Assembly (NCBI GenBank): GCA_005502925.1
Contig: SCPD01000002.1
Span: forward strand, 62,001-126,000
Source of the DNA: Rhizobiales bacterium Y(2018)
GTDB taxonomy: Bacteria > Pseudomonadota > Alphaproteobacteria > Rhizobiales > Aestuariivirgaceae
Direction: 5' to 3'
Length of the DNA: 64,000 bases
Below the pieces are notes generated by a model. The model was not told the DNA's origin, searched no databases, and was given only the letters and a program-made list of their open reading frames with translations. Position numbers and translations under genes: made by a program. Positions 8,263-16,611 of this stretch are shown here, in pieces; position 1 is the first letter of the stretch; each line of letters begins with the position of its first letter.

Positions 8263-9234
8263 ATGGAATGGCTTGATCTCTTCGCCCAGATTGCCGGTTC
8301 CGCGATCCGCGTCTCGGTGCCGTTGCTCTTCGCCTGTCTCGCCGGGCTTTATTCCGAGCGCGCCGGCGTCTTCGACATTGGTCTCGAAGGCAAGATGCTG
8401 GTCGGCGCCTTCGCCGCCGGCACCGTCGCGGCCCTCACCGGCTCGGCCTGGGCCGGGCTGATCGCCGCCATCCTGGCCTCCGTCTTCTTCGCGCTCATTC
8501 ACGGTTTCGCCTCGATCACCCATCGCGGCAATCAGATCGTCTCCGGCGTGGCGATCAATTTCATCGCCGCCGGCCTGACCGCGCAATTGGGCGAGACCTG
8601 GTTCGATATCGGCGGCCAGACGCCGCAGCTCCCCAACGAGGCGCGCTTCATGGGCGCTCCGTGGCCTTTCGCCGCCGAGCTGCGCAATGTGCCGGTCATC
8701 GGACAGGTCTATTCGCAAATCCTCTCCGGCCAGAACATCCTCGTCTACATGGCCTTCCTCGCCGTGCCGCTCACCTGGTGGCTGCTCTACCGCACCCGCT
8801 TCGGCTTGCGGCTGCGCGCGGTGGGCGAGAATCCGGCTGCCGTCGACACGGCCGGCATTTCCGTGCCGGCCATGCGGTATGCGGCGGTGACCTGCTGCGG
8901 GGTTCTGTGCGGCTTCGCCGGGGCCTATCTCGCCATCGCCCAAGGCGCCAGCTTCATCGAAAACATGACGGCGGGCAAAGGCTTCATCGCCCTGGCGGCG
9001 CTGATCTTCGCCAAATGGCGCCCGATTCCGGCCATGTGGGCCTGCCTCCTGTTCGGCGTGCTCGAAGCGGTCGCCAACCGCCTGCAAGGCGTGCCGATCA
9101 CCGGCATCGGCGAAGTTCCGGTGCAGCTGATGCAGGCCGTGCCCTATATTCTGACCGTCTTCCTGCTGGCGGGTTTCATCGGTCACGCGGTGGCGCCCAA
9201 GGCCGGTGGCGTGCCCTATGTGAAGGAAAAATAA
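8263..9234 (+). CDS. Nucleoside ABC transporter permease, subunit 2
   Basis: 323 residues, strongly hydrophobic, with the paired-permease motifs YSERAGVFDIGLEGKMLVG and LRAVGENPAAVDTAGIS. The ATG at 8263 gives the family N-terminus MEWLDLFAQIAGSAIR; an AGGA lies about 10 nt upstream. The frame is open from 8227, but those 12 codons arise from the end of the repeat. It forms the membrane channel with the permease at 6985. It is followed after one base by cdd. Confidence 0.93.
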   Translation: MEWLDLFAQIAGSAIRVSVPLLFACLAGLYSERAGVFDIGLEGKMLVGAFAAGTVAALTGSAWAGLIAAILASVFFALIHGFASITHRGNQIVSGVAINFIAAGLTAQLGETWFDIGGQTPQLPNEARFMGAPWPFAAELRNVPVIGQVYSQILSGQNILVYMAFLAVPLTWWLLYRTRFGLRLRAVGENPAAVDTAGISVPAMRYAAVTCCGVLCGFAGAYLAIAQGASFIENMTAGKGFIALAALIFAKWRPIPAMWACLLFGVLEAVANRLQGVPITGIGEVPVQLMQAVPYILTVFLLAGFIGHAVAPKAGGVPYVKEK

Positions 9235-9235
9235 G

Positions 9236-9637
9236 ATGCCCGATGCAGCGCTCATCGCCGCGGCGGTCGCGGCGCGGGCCAAAGCCTATGCGCCCTATTC
9301 GCGTTTCCTGGTCGGCGCCGCGGTGAAGGACGAGACCGGCGCCGTCCATCCGGGCTGCAATGTCGAGAACGCCGCCTATCCGCAAGGCACCTGCGCCGAG
9401 GCCGGCGCCATCGCCGCCATGGTGCTGGCGGGCGGCCGCAAGATCGTCGAAGCCGTTGTCGTCGGCGGCGGTGACGGGCTGGTGACGCCCTGTGGCGGCT
9501 GCCGCCAGAAGCTGCGTGAGTTCGGCTCGCAAGATCTCGCCATTCATGTCTGCGACGAGACCGGCCGCATCAAGCGGAGCTTCACGCTCGGCGAGCTGTT
9601 GCCCGCCTCCTTCGGTCCGGAGAACCTGTCCTCATGA
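9236..9637 (+). CDS. cdd: Cytidine deaminase
   Basis: 133 residues, the length of the homotetrameric class. Zinc ligands are Cys53 (GTCAEAGA, with catalytic Glu55), Cys86 and Cys89 (TPCGGCRQ); CNVENAAYPQ binds substrate. It converts cytidine and deoxycytidine to uridine and deoxyuridine, feeding deoA-type phosphorolysis. It starts one base after the permease and overlaps pnp by 4 bp, so it is an integral operon member. Confidence 0.96.
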   Translation: MPDAALIAAAVAARAKAYAPYSRFLVGAAVKDETGAVHPGCNVENAAYPQGTCAEAGAIAAMVLAGGRKIVEAVVVGGGDGLVTPCGGCRQKLREFGSQDLAIHVCDETGRIKRSFTLGELLPASFGPENLSS

Positions 9638-10443
9638 TCAGGTCCGTCGATATTCTGCGCCAGCGGCTCGGCACATTGCGTCCCGACACCGCCATCATCT
9701 TGGGCTCGAGCCTGGGGCCGGTCGCCGAAGCGGTCACTTCGCCCATACGCATTCCCTATCGCGATCTGCCGGGCTTTCCAGTGCCGAGCATCTCCGGCCA
9801 TACCGGCGAGGTGTTTGCCGGTCATCTGAGCGGGCGGCAGATCCTCGTCCTGCGTGGGCGCGGCCATCCTTATGAGCGCGGCGACGCCGCGATCATGCGC
9901 CCCGTCATCGAGGCGCTGCAGGTCCTGGGCGTCACGACGCTCATCCTCACCAATGCGGCGGGTTCGCTGAATCCTCAGATGCGGCCGGGCAGTCTCATGC
10001 TGATCACCGATCACATCAATTTCTCCGGCATGAACCCGCTGGTCGGCGAGGAAGGCGACAAGGGCTTCGTGCCGATGACCGCCGCTTATGACGCGGAGCT
10101 TGCCGCCACGATGCGCCGCGCCGCCGAGGCCGAGCAGATCGCGCTGCATGAAGGCGTCTATGTCTGGTTCTCAGGCCCCAGTTTCGAGACGCCGGCCGAG
10201 ATCCGCATGGCGCAGAGCTGGGGCGCCCAGGCGGTCGGCATGTCGACGGTGCCCGAGACCATCCTGGCGCGCCGCTTCGGCCTGCGCGTGGCGGGCATAT
10301 CGGTCATCACCAATCTCGGCGCCGGCATCGAGGGCGCGAGCCCCAGCCATGAGGAGACGAAGAGTGAGGGCGTCAAGGCGGTCGGCGACATGACGCGGCT
10401 GCTATCGCGTTTCGCGGCCCTCCAATCGGTCATGAGCCGCTGA
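9634..10443 (+). CDS. Purine nucleoside phosphorylase (trimeric class)
   Basis: 269 residues. Family motifs include AIILGSSLGPVAEAV (phosphate loop), ISGHTGEVFAGHL, LRGRGHPYERGD and LTNAAGSLNP, as in the trimeric PNP/XapA class, not the hexameric DeoD class. It cleaves purine (deoxy)ribonucleosides with phosphate to base and (deoxy)ribose-1-phosphate, the substrate of DeoB. It is translationally coupled to cdd (ATGA) and shares one base with deoA. Confidence 0.94.
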   Translation: MIRSVDILRQRLGTLRPDTAIILGSSLGPVAEAVTSPIRIPYRDLPGFPVPSISGHTGEVFAGHLSGRQILVLRGRGHPYERGDAAIMRPVIEALQVLGVTTLILTNAAGSLNPQMRPGSLMLITDHINFSGMNPLVGEEGDKGFVPMTAAYDAELAATMRRAAEAEQIALHEGVYVWFSGPSFETPAEIRMAQSWGAQAVGMSTVPETILARRFGLRVAGISVITNLGAGIEGASPSHEETKSEGVKAVGDMTRLLSRFAALQSVMSR

Positions 10444-11753
10444 TGCTCGCCCAGGAGTTCATTCGCCGCAAGCGCGACGGCAAGGAGCTGGCGCCGGCCG
10501 ACATCGCCGACTTCATCGCGGGGCTGACCTCGGGCAGCGTGTCGGAAGGCCAGGCTGCCGCTTTCGCCATGGCGGTTTTCCTGCGCGGCATGTCGCGGGC
10601 TGAGGCGGTGGCGCTCACCGAGGCGATGCGCGATTCAGGGACCGTGCTCGACTGGCGGGATCTCTGCCGGCCGGTCGTCGACAAACATTCGACCGGCGGC
10701 GTCGGCGACAATGTCTCGCTTATGCTGGCGCCGATGCTCGCAGCGCTGGGCTGTGCCGTGCCGATGATTTCCGGCCGTGGCCTCGGCCATACCGGCGGTA
10801 CGCTCGACAAGCTCGACGCCATACCGGGTTATGTCTCGCAGCCCGATATCGATCTCTTCCGCAAGGTGGTGCGCGAGGCGGGTTGCGCCGTCATCGGCCA
10901 AACCGCCGATCTGGCGCCGGCCGACAAGCGCCTTTACGCCATTCGCGATGTGACGGGCACGGTCGAATCGGTGCCGCTCATCACCGCCTCCATCCTGTCG
11001 AAGAAGCTCGCCGCCGGCTTGGAGCAACTGGTGCTCGATGTGAAGACCGGCACCGGCGCCTTCATGGCGACGCCGGAGGAAGCGCGCGAGCTCACCGAAA
11101 GTCTCGTCTCCGTCGCCAATGGCGCCGGCCTCAAGACCTCGGCCCTCATCACTGACATGAATGAGCCCTTAGCGAGTGCCGCCGGCAATGCCGTCGAGAT
11201 CGCCAATGCGCTCGATTATCTGACCGGCGTCCGCCGCGATCCGCGCCTGCATGAGGTCACCGTCGCGCTGGGCGCCGAGCTGCTGCATCTCGCCGGCCTG
11301 GCGCGTAGTGACGGTGAGGGCAGGGCTATGCTGGAAGGAACCCTTTCATCGGGCAAGGCGGCCGAGCATTTCCAGATCATGGCGGCCGGTTTGGGTGGGC
11401 CTAAGGATTTCATCGAAAATTACCGCACGCAGCTGCCGAAGGCGCCGATCATCCGCCCGGTTTCGCCGGCGGAAGAGGGCGCCGTTGCCCATATCGATAC
11501 CCGTTCGCTGGGCCTCGCGGTGATCGAACTGGGGGGCGGCCGCCGCGTCGCCAGCGACAGGATCGATCATGCCGTCGGTTTGACGGAGCTTGCGGGGCGG
11601 GGCGTTTCCGTCGGCCGCGATCGTCCGCTGGCGCTGATCCATGCGCGCGACGAGGCGTCCTTTGCCCGCGCCGCAGAGACGGTGCGGGGTTCCTATCGCT
11701 TAGGCGAGGCACCTCCTGTATCATCGCCGGTGCTCACGCGTATCGGAGCTTGA
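10443..11753 (+). CDS. deoA: Thymidine phosphorylase
   Basis: 436 residues, full length. The phosphate-binding loop KHSTGGVGDNVSL and the family signature SGRGLGHTGGTLDKLDAI are intact, as is DVKTGTGAFM. It phosphorolyses thymidine and deoxyuridine to base and deoxyribose-1-phosphate. The ATG overlaps the TGA of pnp by one base; deoB follows after 6 bp. Confidence 0.96.
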   Translation: MLAQEFIRRKRDGKELAPADIADFIAGLTSGSVSEGQAAAFAMAVFLRGMSRAEAVALTEAMRDSGTVLDWRDLCRPVVDKHSTGGVGDNVSLMLAPMLAALGCAVPMISGRGLGHTGGTLDKLDAIPGYVSQPDIDLFRKVVREAGCAVIGQTADLAPADKRLYAIRDVTGTVESVPLITASILSKKLAAGLEQLVLDVKTGTGAFMATPEEARELTESLVSVANGAGLKTSALITDMNEPLASAAGNAVEIANALDYLTGVRRDPRLHEVTVALGAELLHLAGLARSDGEGRAMLEGTLSSGKAAEHFQIMAAGLGGPKDFIENYRTQLPKAPIIRPVSPAEEGAVAHIDTRSLGLAVIELGGGRRVASDRIDHAVGLTELAGRGVSVGRDRPLALIHARDEASFARAAETVRGSYRLGEAPPVSSPVLTRIGA

Positions 11754-11759
11754 GATCTC

Positions 11760-12941
11760 ATGGGCCGCGCCTACCTTTTCATCCTCGATTCCGTCGGCAT
11801 TGGCGGCGCCCCCGATGCCGACCGGTTCGGCGATCGCGGCGCCAACACGCTGGGTCATATCGCGGCGCATGTGCCGCTCGCCTTGCCGCATCTCGCATCC
11901 TTGGGGCTCGGCCATGCCGCTTTGGCGGCGAGCGGCCATCTGCTGAAGGGTTTCGCCGCCGAAACGGCGCTCAAGGGTCAATGGGGCTTCGGCGTCGAGA
12001 AATCGAACGGCAAGGACACGCCCTCCGGCCATTGGGAAATCGCCGGCGTTCCGGTCACTTTCGATTGGGGCTATTTCCCGAAGACCGTTCCCTGTTTCCC
12101 CAAAAGCTTCACCGATGCGCTCATCGCCCGCGCAGAGTTGCCGGGGCTCCTTGGCAACAAGCACGCTTCCGGCACCGACATCATCGCCGAATTCGGCGAA
12201 GACCACATGGAGAGCTCGCGGCCGATCATCTACACCTCGGCCGATTCGGTGATCCAGATCGCCGCGCATGAGGAGACCTTCGGCCTCGACCGTCTTTATG
12301 AGGTTTGCCAGGTGGCGCGCGAGCTGTCTTACGATCTCAATGTCGGCCGTGTCATCGCCAGACCTTTTGTCGGCGCCGATGCGCGCGACTTCACCCGCAC
12401 TGGCAACCGCAAGGATTATTCGATTTCACCGCCGGCGCCGACTCTGCTCGACCATCTGACCGAGGCCGGCCGCGAAGTGGTCTCGATCGGCAAGATCGGT
12501 GACATCTACGCCCATTCCGGAACAGGGCGCGAGATCAAGGCGGTCGGCAATGAGGCGCTGTTCGAGGCCTCGCTCGCCGCCATGCCGGGCTTGGCCGATG
12601 GCGGCCTGCTCATCACCAATTTCGTCGACTTCGATATGCTCTACGGCCATCGCCGTGACCCCAGGGGTTATGCCGCGGCGCTGGAAGCCTTCGACGCGTT
12701 GTTGCCTGAGGCCCTCGCTCTTCTGCAGCCGGGCGATCTCCTGGTCATCACCGCCGATCACGGCTGCGACCCGACCTGGCGCGGCAGCGATCACACCCGC
12801 GAATGTGTGCCCATCCTGACCTTCTCGCCTGGCGCCGCGCCCGCGAGCTTCGGCCGCCGCGACGGTTTTGCCGATATCGGCCAGACGATCGCCACCCATC
12901 TCGGCATTGCCGCGTTGGGCGCCGGCAAGTCGTGGATTTGA
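11760..12941 (+). CDS. deoB: Phosphopentomutase
   Basis: 393 residues, alkaline-phosphatase superfamily. Metal-site motifs are visible: [19 protein letters not shown] at the N-terminus, [10 protein letters not shown] in the middle, [13 protein letters not shown], and [19 protein letters not shown] near the end. It converts (deoxy)ribose-1-phosphate to the 5-phosphate. The next enzyme, DeoC, is not adjacent but lies at 24062-25054. It ends the operon begun at 4453; no clear terminator is seen after it. Confidence 0.97.
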   Translation: MGRAYLFILDSVGIGGAPDADRFGDRGANTLGHIAAHVPLALPHLASLGLGHAALAASGHLLKGFAAETALKGQWGFGVEKSNGKDTPSGHWEIAGVPVTFDWGYFPKTVPCFPKSFTDALIARAELPGLLGNKHASGTDIIAEFGEDHMESSRPIIYTSADSVIQIAAHEETFGLDRLYEVCQVARELSYDLNVGRVIARPFVGADARDFTRTGNRKDYSISPPAPTLLDHLTEAGREVVSIGKIGDIYAHSGTGREIKAVGNEALFEASLAAMPGLADGGLLITNFVDFDMLYGHRRDPRGYAAALEAFDALLPEALALLQPGDLLVITADHGCDPTWRGSDHTRECVPILTFSPGAAPASFGRRDGFADIGQTIATHLGIAALGAGKSWI

Positions 12942-12951
12942 AGAGCGCCGT

Positions 12952-13164
12952 TTACCAACTTGGATCGCGACCTTCGATATCATTGTCTGGAATGACCGAC
13001 GGCCGGCGGCGGCTATAGGGGGCCACATAAGCCAGATCGAGGGCGTAACTCCAAAGCCTGGCGATTGCGTAAAGCGATGCTCCTATATCGATCTTCGGTA
13101 AGCTTAAGCGTGGCAGGCTGGAGCGGCGGATGGAGATGGGGGCAGTGGGAATGATGTCGGTCAT
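12952..13164 (-). CDS. Small hypothetical protein, 70 residues
   Basis: MTDIIPTAPISIRRSSLPRL is followed by a mildly hydrophobic stretch with LAYVAPYSRRRP and the ending DIEGRDPSW. The ATG at 13164 has AGAGGA 4 nt upstream, a good site. Short alphaproteobacterial proteins ending in a 'GRDPxW'-like tail are familiar to me, but I recognise no domain and cannot give a function. It is transcribed divergently from the regulator at 13306 and ends 10 bp from deoB, facing it. It could be spurious. Confidence 0.45.
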   Translation of the reverse strand: MTDIIPTAPISIRRSSLPRLSLPKIDIGASLYAIARLWSYALDLAYVAPYSRRRPSVIPDNDIEGRDPSW

Positions 13165-13222
13165 GGCGTCCTCTTGTAGCCAGAAGAATGACGCCGCTTC
13201 CCACTCAGGTCCTTGGCGTGAA

Positions 13223-13249
13223 CCTGAAAAGTCCTGAAAGGCCCTGAAG
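13223..13249 (+). promoter_or_regulatory. Three CCTGAA direct repeats with exact 10-bp period, possible operator
   Basis: CCTGAAA (13223), CCTGAAA (13233) and CCTGAAG (13243) recur every 10 bp, one helical turn. OmpR/PhoB-type winged-helix proteins typically bind such tandem direct repeats, and the gene 57 nt downstream encodes one. A possible -10, TATCCT (13274-13279), would put the -35 just after the last repeat, the layout of an activator-dependent promoter. Function is inferred. Confidence 0.4.
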
Positions 13250-13305
13250 TTCGCCTTGCGGACAGACTTGGGTTATCCTCTCCGCAAGGAACGGGTTTTC
13301 AGCAA

Positions 13306-14829
13306 ATGGACTTGCAGTTTGGGAGCTATCGCCTGAAGCGCGCCGAACGGCTGCTGCTGGGGCCCGAGGGGCCGGTGGAGCTTTCGGCGCGATCCTTCGA
13401 TATCCTCGCCATATTGCTGGGGCGGCCGGACGAGGTGATCGGCAAAACCGAGCTCTTCGATGCGGTCTGGCCTGGCGTGGTGGTGGAGGAGAACACGCTG
13501 CAGGTGCATATATCGGCGCTGCGTAAGACGCTTGACCCCGGCATGATCATGACGGTGCATGGCCGCGGCTACAAATATGCCGGCCCGAGGCCAGCCTTGG
13601 CGCAGGCATCAAATGGCGCGGGCGAACCGGCGAGCCAGACGGCAGCTGAGAAATCGCACAAACCATCCATAGCTGTCCTGCCCTTCGACAATATGAGCGG
13701 CGACCCAGAGCAGGATTACTTCAGCGACGGGATCACCGAAGACATCATCGCCGAGCTCGGCAGGTTCAAGGAATTTCTGGTCATTGCGCGGAACTCGTCC
13801 TTCCGATTCCGCGGCAAGGCGAATGATGTGGCCGAGGTGGCGAAGAAGCTTGGCGTTCAATATGTCGTCGAAGGCAGCGTGCGCAAGATCGGCAACCGGG
13901 TCCGGGTCACCGTGCAGCTGATCGACGCCGCCTCAACGGCGCATGTCTGGGGCGAGCACTATGATCGCGAGCTCACCGATATTTTCGCCATCCAGGACGA
14001 AATCACCCAGATGATCGCCGCCCGTTTGGCCCGCCAGGCCAGAACTGCGATTGCGTCCTACGCCAGGGCCCGGCCGACCGACAACATGTCGGCCTATGAC
14101 TTTTACTTGCGGGCGCTGCAACTGGCGGCCACCTATGACACGGTGCGCAAAGCGGAGCCCTTTCTGCGTCAGGCGGTGAAGCTCGATCCGCGGTTTGCGG
14201 CCGCCCACGCCATGCTAGGCTTTGTCGAGTCCATCAAGTTCTACTGGACCAACTCCGATCATGATTATCTGCATGCCGGATTGGAGATGGCAAAGACCGC
14301 GTTGCAGCTTGACCCCGACGAAGCCTATGGGCATCTGGCCGCCGGCTTTGCCCTCTTGTACTTGCATCGATTCAAGCAGGCGGAAATCAGTCTGGACCGC
14401 GCGGTTGCCCTGAACCCGAACGACCCGTTCATTCTCAGCATCCGCGCGCTCCTGCTCAATTACACGAGCCGGCCGGAAGAGGGGCTTCGTGAAATACACG
14501 AAGCCCAGCGCCGTGATCCGTTCGCCTTGGGCTGGTACGAGGACTTTCGCGGCCTCATATTGGCGACGGCCGGGCGATATCGCGAGGCAACGGCCTGCTA
14601 TGCGAAAATGGAAACGATGACATCGTGGTCGCTCGCTTATCTCACCATCTGCCATTTCGAATTGGGCGAAATCAAACAGGCGCAGGACACCCTGGCAAAG
14701 CTCAAGGAGATCTGGTCTGAACTGAGCATCGACGAGATCGCGGATAATGAAGTCGGCTACTTTGAGGACCCGGCAGTCTGCAACCGTTACGGCGCGATTT
14801 TAAAGAGCGTCAATGCCGGCATGGCCTAG
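13306..14829 (+). CDS. Winged-helix transcriptional regulator with TolB-N-like and TPR domains
   Basis: 507 residues. An OmpR/CadC-type DNA-binding domain occupies about 1-95 ([20 protein letters not shown], then [25 protein letters not shown]). A short linker leads to a TolB-N/FlgO-like domain (about 120-250: [20 protein letters not shown], then [31 protein letters not shown]). Tetratricopeptide-like repeats fill about 265-490 ([50 protein letters not shown]). I see no transmembrane segment, unlike CadC. Its target and ligand are unknown; the nearest candidates are the small divergent gene and itself. It overlaps the convergent permease gene by 4 bp. Confidence 0.88.
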   Translation: MDLQFGSYRLKRAERLLLGPEGPVELSARSFDILAILLGRPDEVIGKTELFDAVWPGVVVEENTLQVHISALRKTLDPGMIMTVHGRGYKYAGPRPALAQASNGAGEPASQTAAEKSHKPSIAVLPFDNMSGDPEQDYFSDGITEDIIAELGRFKEFLVIARNSSFRFRGKANDVAEVAKKLGVQYVVEGSVRKIGNRVRVTVQLIDAASTAHVWGEHYDRELTDIFAIQDEITQMIAARLARQARTAIASYARARPTDNMSAYDFYLRALQLAATYDTVRKAEPFLRQAVKLDPRFAAAHAMLGFVESIKFYWTNSDHDYLHAGLEMAKTALQLDPDEAYGHLAAGFALLYLHRFKQAEISLDRAVALNPNDPFILSIRALLLNYTSRPEEGLREIHEAQRRDPFALGWYEDFRGLILATAGRYREATACYAKMETMTSWSLAYLTICHFELGEIKQAQDTLAKLKEIWSELSIDEIADNEVGYFEDPAVCNRYGAILKSVNAGMA

Positions 14830-15587
14830 TTCTTCAGCCGGTAGCCGGTCTTGAAGATCCAGGCGACGATGCCGAGGCAGGCGACGAGGAACAGGAGGGT
14901 GATAGCGAGGCTGATCTCGATCGCGACATCGGACTTGCCGAAGAAGCTCCAGCGGAAGCCGCTGACCAGATAGACCACCGGATTGGCGAGCGAGATCGTC
15001 CGCCACAAAGGCGGCAGCATGTCGATCGAATAGAAGCTGCCGCCCAGAAAGGCGAGCGGCGTCACGATGAGCATCGGGATGACCTGCAGCTGCTCGAAGC
15101 TTTTGGCCCAGATGCCGATGATGAAGCCGAACAGGCTGAAGGTGACGGCGGTGAGGGCCAGGAAACCCAGCATCCATACTGGATGTTCGATATGGAGCGG
15201 CACGAACAAGGCCGCGGTGCCGAGCGTGATGAGGCCCAGCATGATCGATTTGGTCGCCGCAGCACCGACATAGCCGATGACGATCTCGAGCGACGAGATC
15301 GGCGCCGACAGGATCTCGTAGATCGTGCCGATGAACTTCGGGAAATAGATGCCGAAGGAAGCATTCATGATGCTCTGCGTCAGGAGCGACAGCATGATGA
15401 GGCCCGGCACGATATAGGCGCCATAGGTGACGCCGTCGATCTCGGCAATGCGCGAGCCGATGGCGCCGCCGAACACGACGAAATAGAGCGACGTCGATAC
15501 GACCGGCGACACGACGCTCTGCAGGATCGTGCGGAAGGTGCGGGCCATCTCGAATTTGTAGATGGCGCGGATCGCGTGAATATTCAT
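14826..15587 (-). CDS. ABC-2 type transporter permease
   Basis: 253 residues with about six hydrophobic segments and the ABC-2 membrane motifs [20 protein letters not shown] and [20 protein letters not shown]. It resembles YadH-type permeases of drug or polysaccharide exporters; the substrate cannot be told from sequence. The start overlaps the end of the ATPase gene by 4 bp, so the two form a coupled two-gene exporter operon. Confidence 0.9.
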   Translation of the reverse strand: MNIHAIRAIYKFEMARTFRTILQSVVSPVVSTSLYFVVFGGAIGSRIAEIDGVTYGAYIVPGLIMLSLLTQSIMNASFGIYFPKFIGTIYEILSAPISSLEIVIGYVGAAATKSIMLGLITLGTAALFVPLHIEHPVWMLGFLALTAVTFSLFGFIIGIWAKSFEQLQVIPMLIVTPLAFLGGSFYSIDMLPPLWRTISLANPVVYLVSGFRWSFFGKSDVAIEISLAITLLFLVACLGIVAWIFKTGYRLKN

Positions 15588-16510
15588 GACCGCTCCCTCA
15601 CCAGATCGACGAAGATGTCCTCGAGTGAGCTTTGCTTGGTGTTGAGATCCCTGAACCGGATGCCGGTCTGCGCCAGGTCCTGCAGAAGGCTGGTGATGCC
15701 GGTGCGCTCGCCTTGCGTGTCGTAACTGTAGGTCAGCTCATGGCCGTTGCCGGAGAGCTCGAGCTTGTGATGGGCGAGGCTGTCGGGAATGGCGTTGATC
15801 GGCTGAGCGAGTTCGAGCGTGATCTCCTTCTTGCCGAGCTTGCGCATCAGCGCCTGCTTTTCCTCGACCAGGATGATCTCGCCCTTGTTGATGACGCCGA
15901 CCCGGTCGGCCATCTCCTCGGCCTCTTCGATATAATGGGTGGTAAGGATGATGGTGACGCCATTGGCGCGCAAGGATCGCACCATCTCCCACATGTCACG
16001 GCGGAGCTCGACATCGACGCCGGCCGAGGGTTCGTCGAGGAACAGGATCGACGGCTCATGGCTCAGCGCCTTGGCGATCATCACGCGGCGCTTCATGCCG
16101 CCCGACAGCGTCATGATCTTGCTGTCTTTCTTCTCCCACAGCGACAGGTCCTTCAGGATCTTCTCGATATGGGCCGGATTTTGCCCATGCCCGAACAGGC
16201 CGCGGCTCAAGGTGACCGTCGCCCACACCGTCTCGAAGGCGTCCGTCGTCAGCTCCTGCGGCACCAGGCCGATCTTGAAGCGCGCCTTGCGGTAATCATC
16301 CACGATGTCGTGTCCGTCGGCCGAGATATGGCCGGTCGAGGCGCGCACGATGCCGCAGATGATGTTGATGAGGGTGGTCTTGCCGGCGCCATTGGGCCCG
16401 AGCAACGCGAAAATCTCGCCCTTATGGATGTCGAGCGAGATGTTCTTCAGCGCCGTGAAGCCTGAGGCATAGGTCTTCGAGACGTCGGAAATGGAGACGA
16501 TCGCGGTCAT
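15584..16510 (-). CDS. ABC transporter ATP-binding protein (ABC-2 exporter)
   Basis: 308 residues. Walker A is GPNGAGKTT, the signature is LSGGMKRR, Walker B is [12 protein letters not shown], and the H-loop is [18 protein letters not shown]. The C-terminal 80 residues are a DrrA/YadG-like extension. It drives the permease encoded just downstream. It is the first gene of the pair; a promoter would lie in the 101-bp gap before hrpB (16511-16611), where I see nothing distinctive. Confidence 0.92.
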   Translation of the reverse strand: MTAIVSISDVSKTYASGFTALKNISLDIHKGEIFALLGPNGAGKTTLINIICGIVRASTGHISADGHDIVDDYRKARFKIGLVPQELTTDAFETVWATVTLSRGLFGHGQNPAHIEKILKDLSLWEKKDSKIMTLSGGMKRRVMIAKALSHEPSILFLDEPSAGVDVELRRDMWEMVRSLRANGVTIILTTHYIEEAEEMADRVGVINKGEIILVEEKQALMRKLGKKEITLELAQPINAIPDSLAHHKLELSGNGHELTYSYDTQGERTGITSLLQDLAQTGIRFRDLNTKQSSLEDIFVDLVRERS

Positions 16511-16611
16511 GGCTGGAAATCGGATATGTCGGTGCCCTGGAAATGCCGGGCCCTTTTATATGGTTCGGCGCCGTTTGGCGAATGTTCCTTTCACCCGGCG
16601 AGGTTCCTTAG

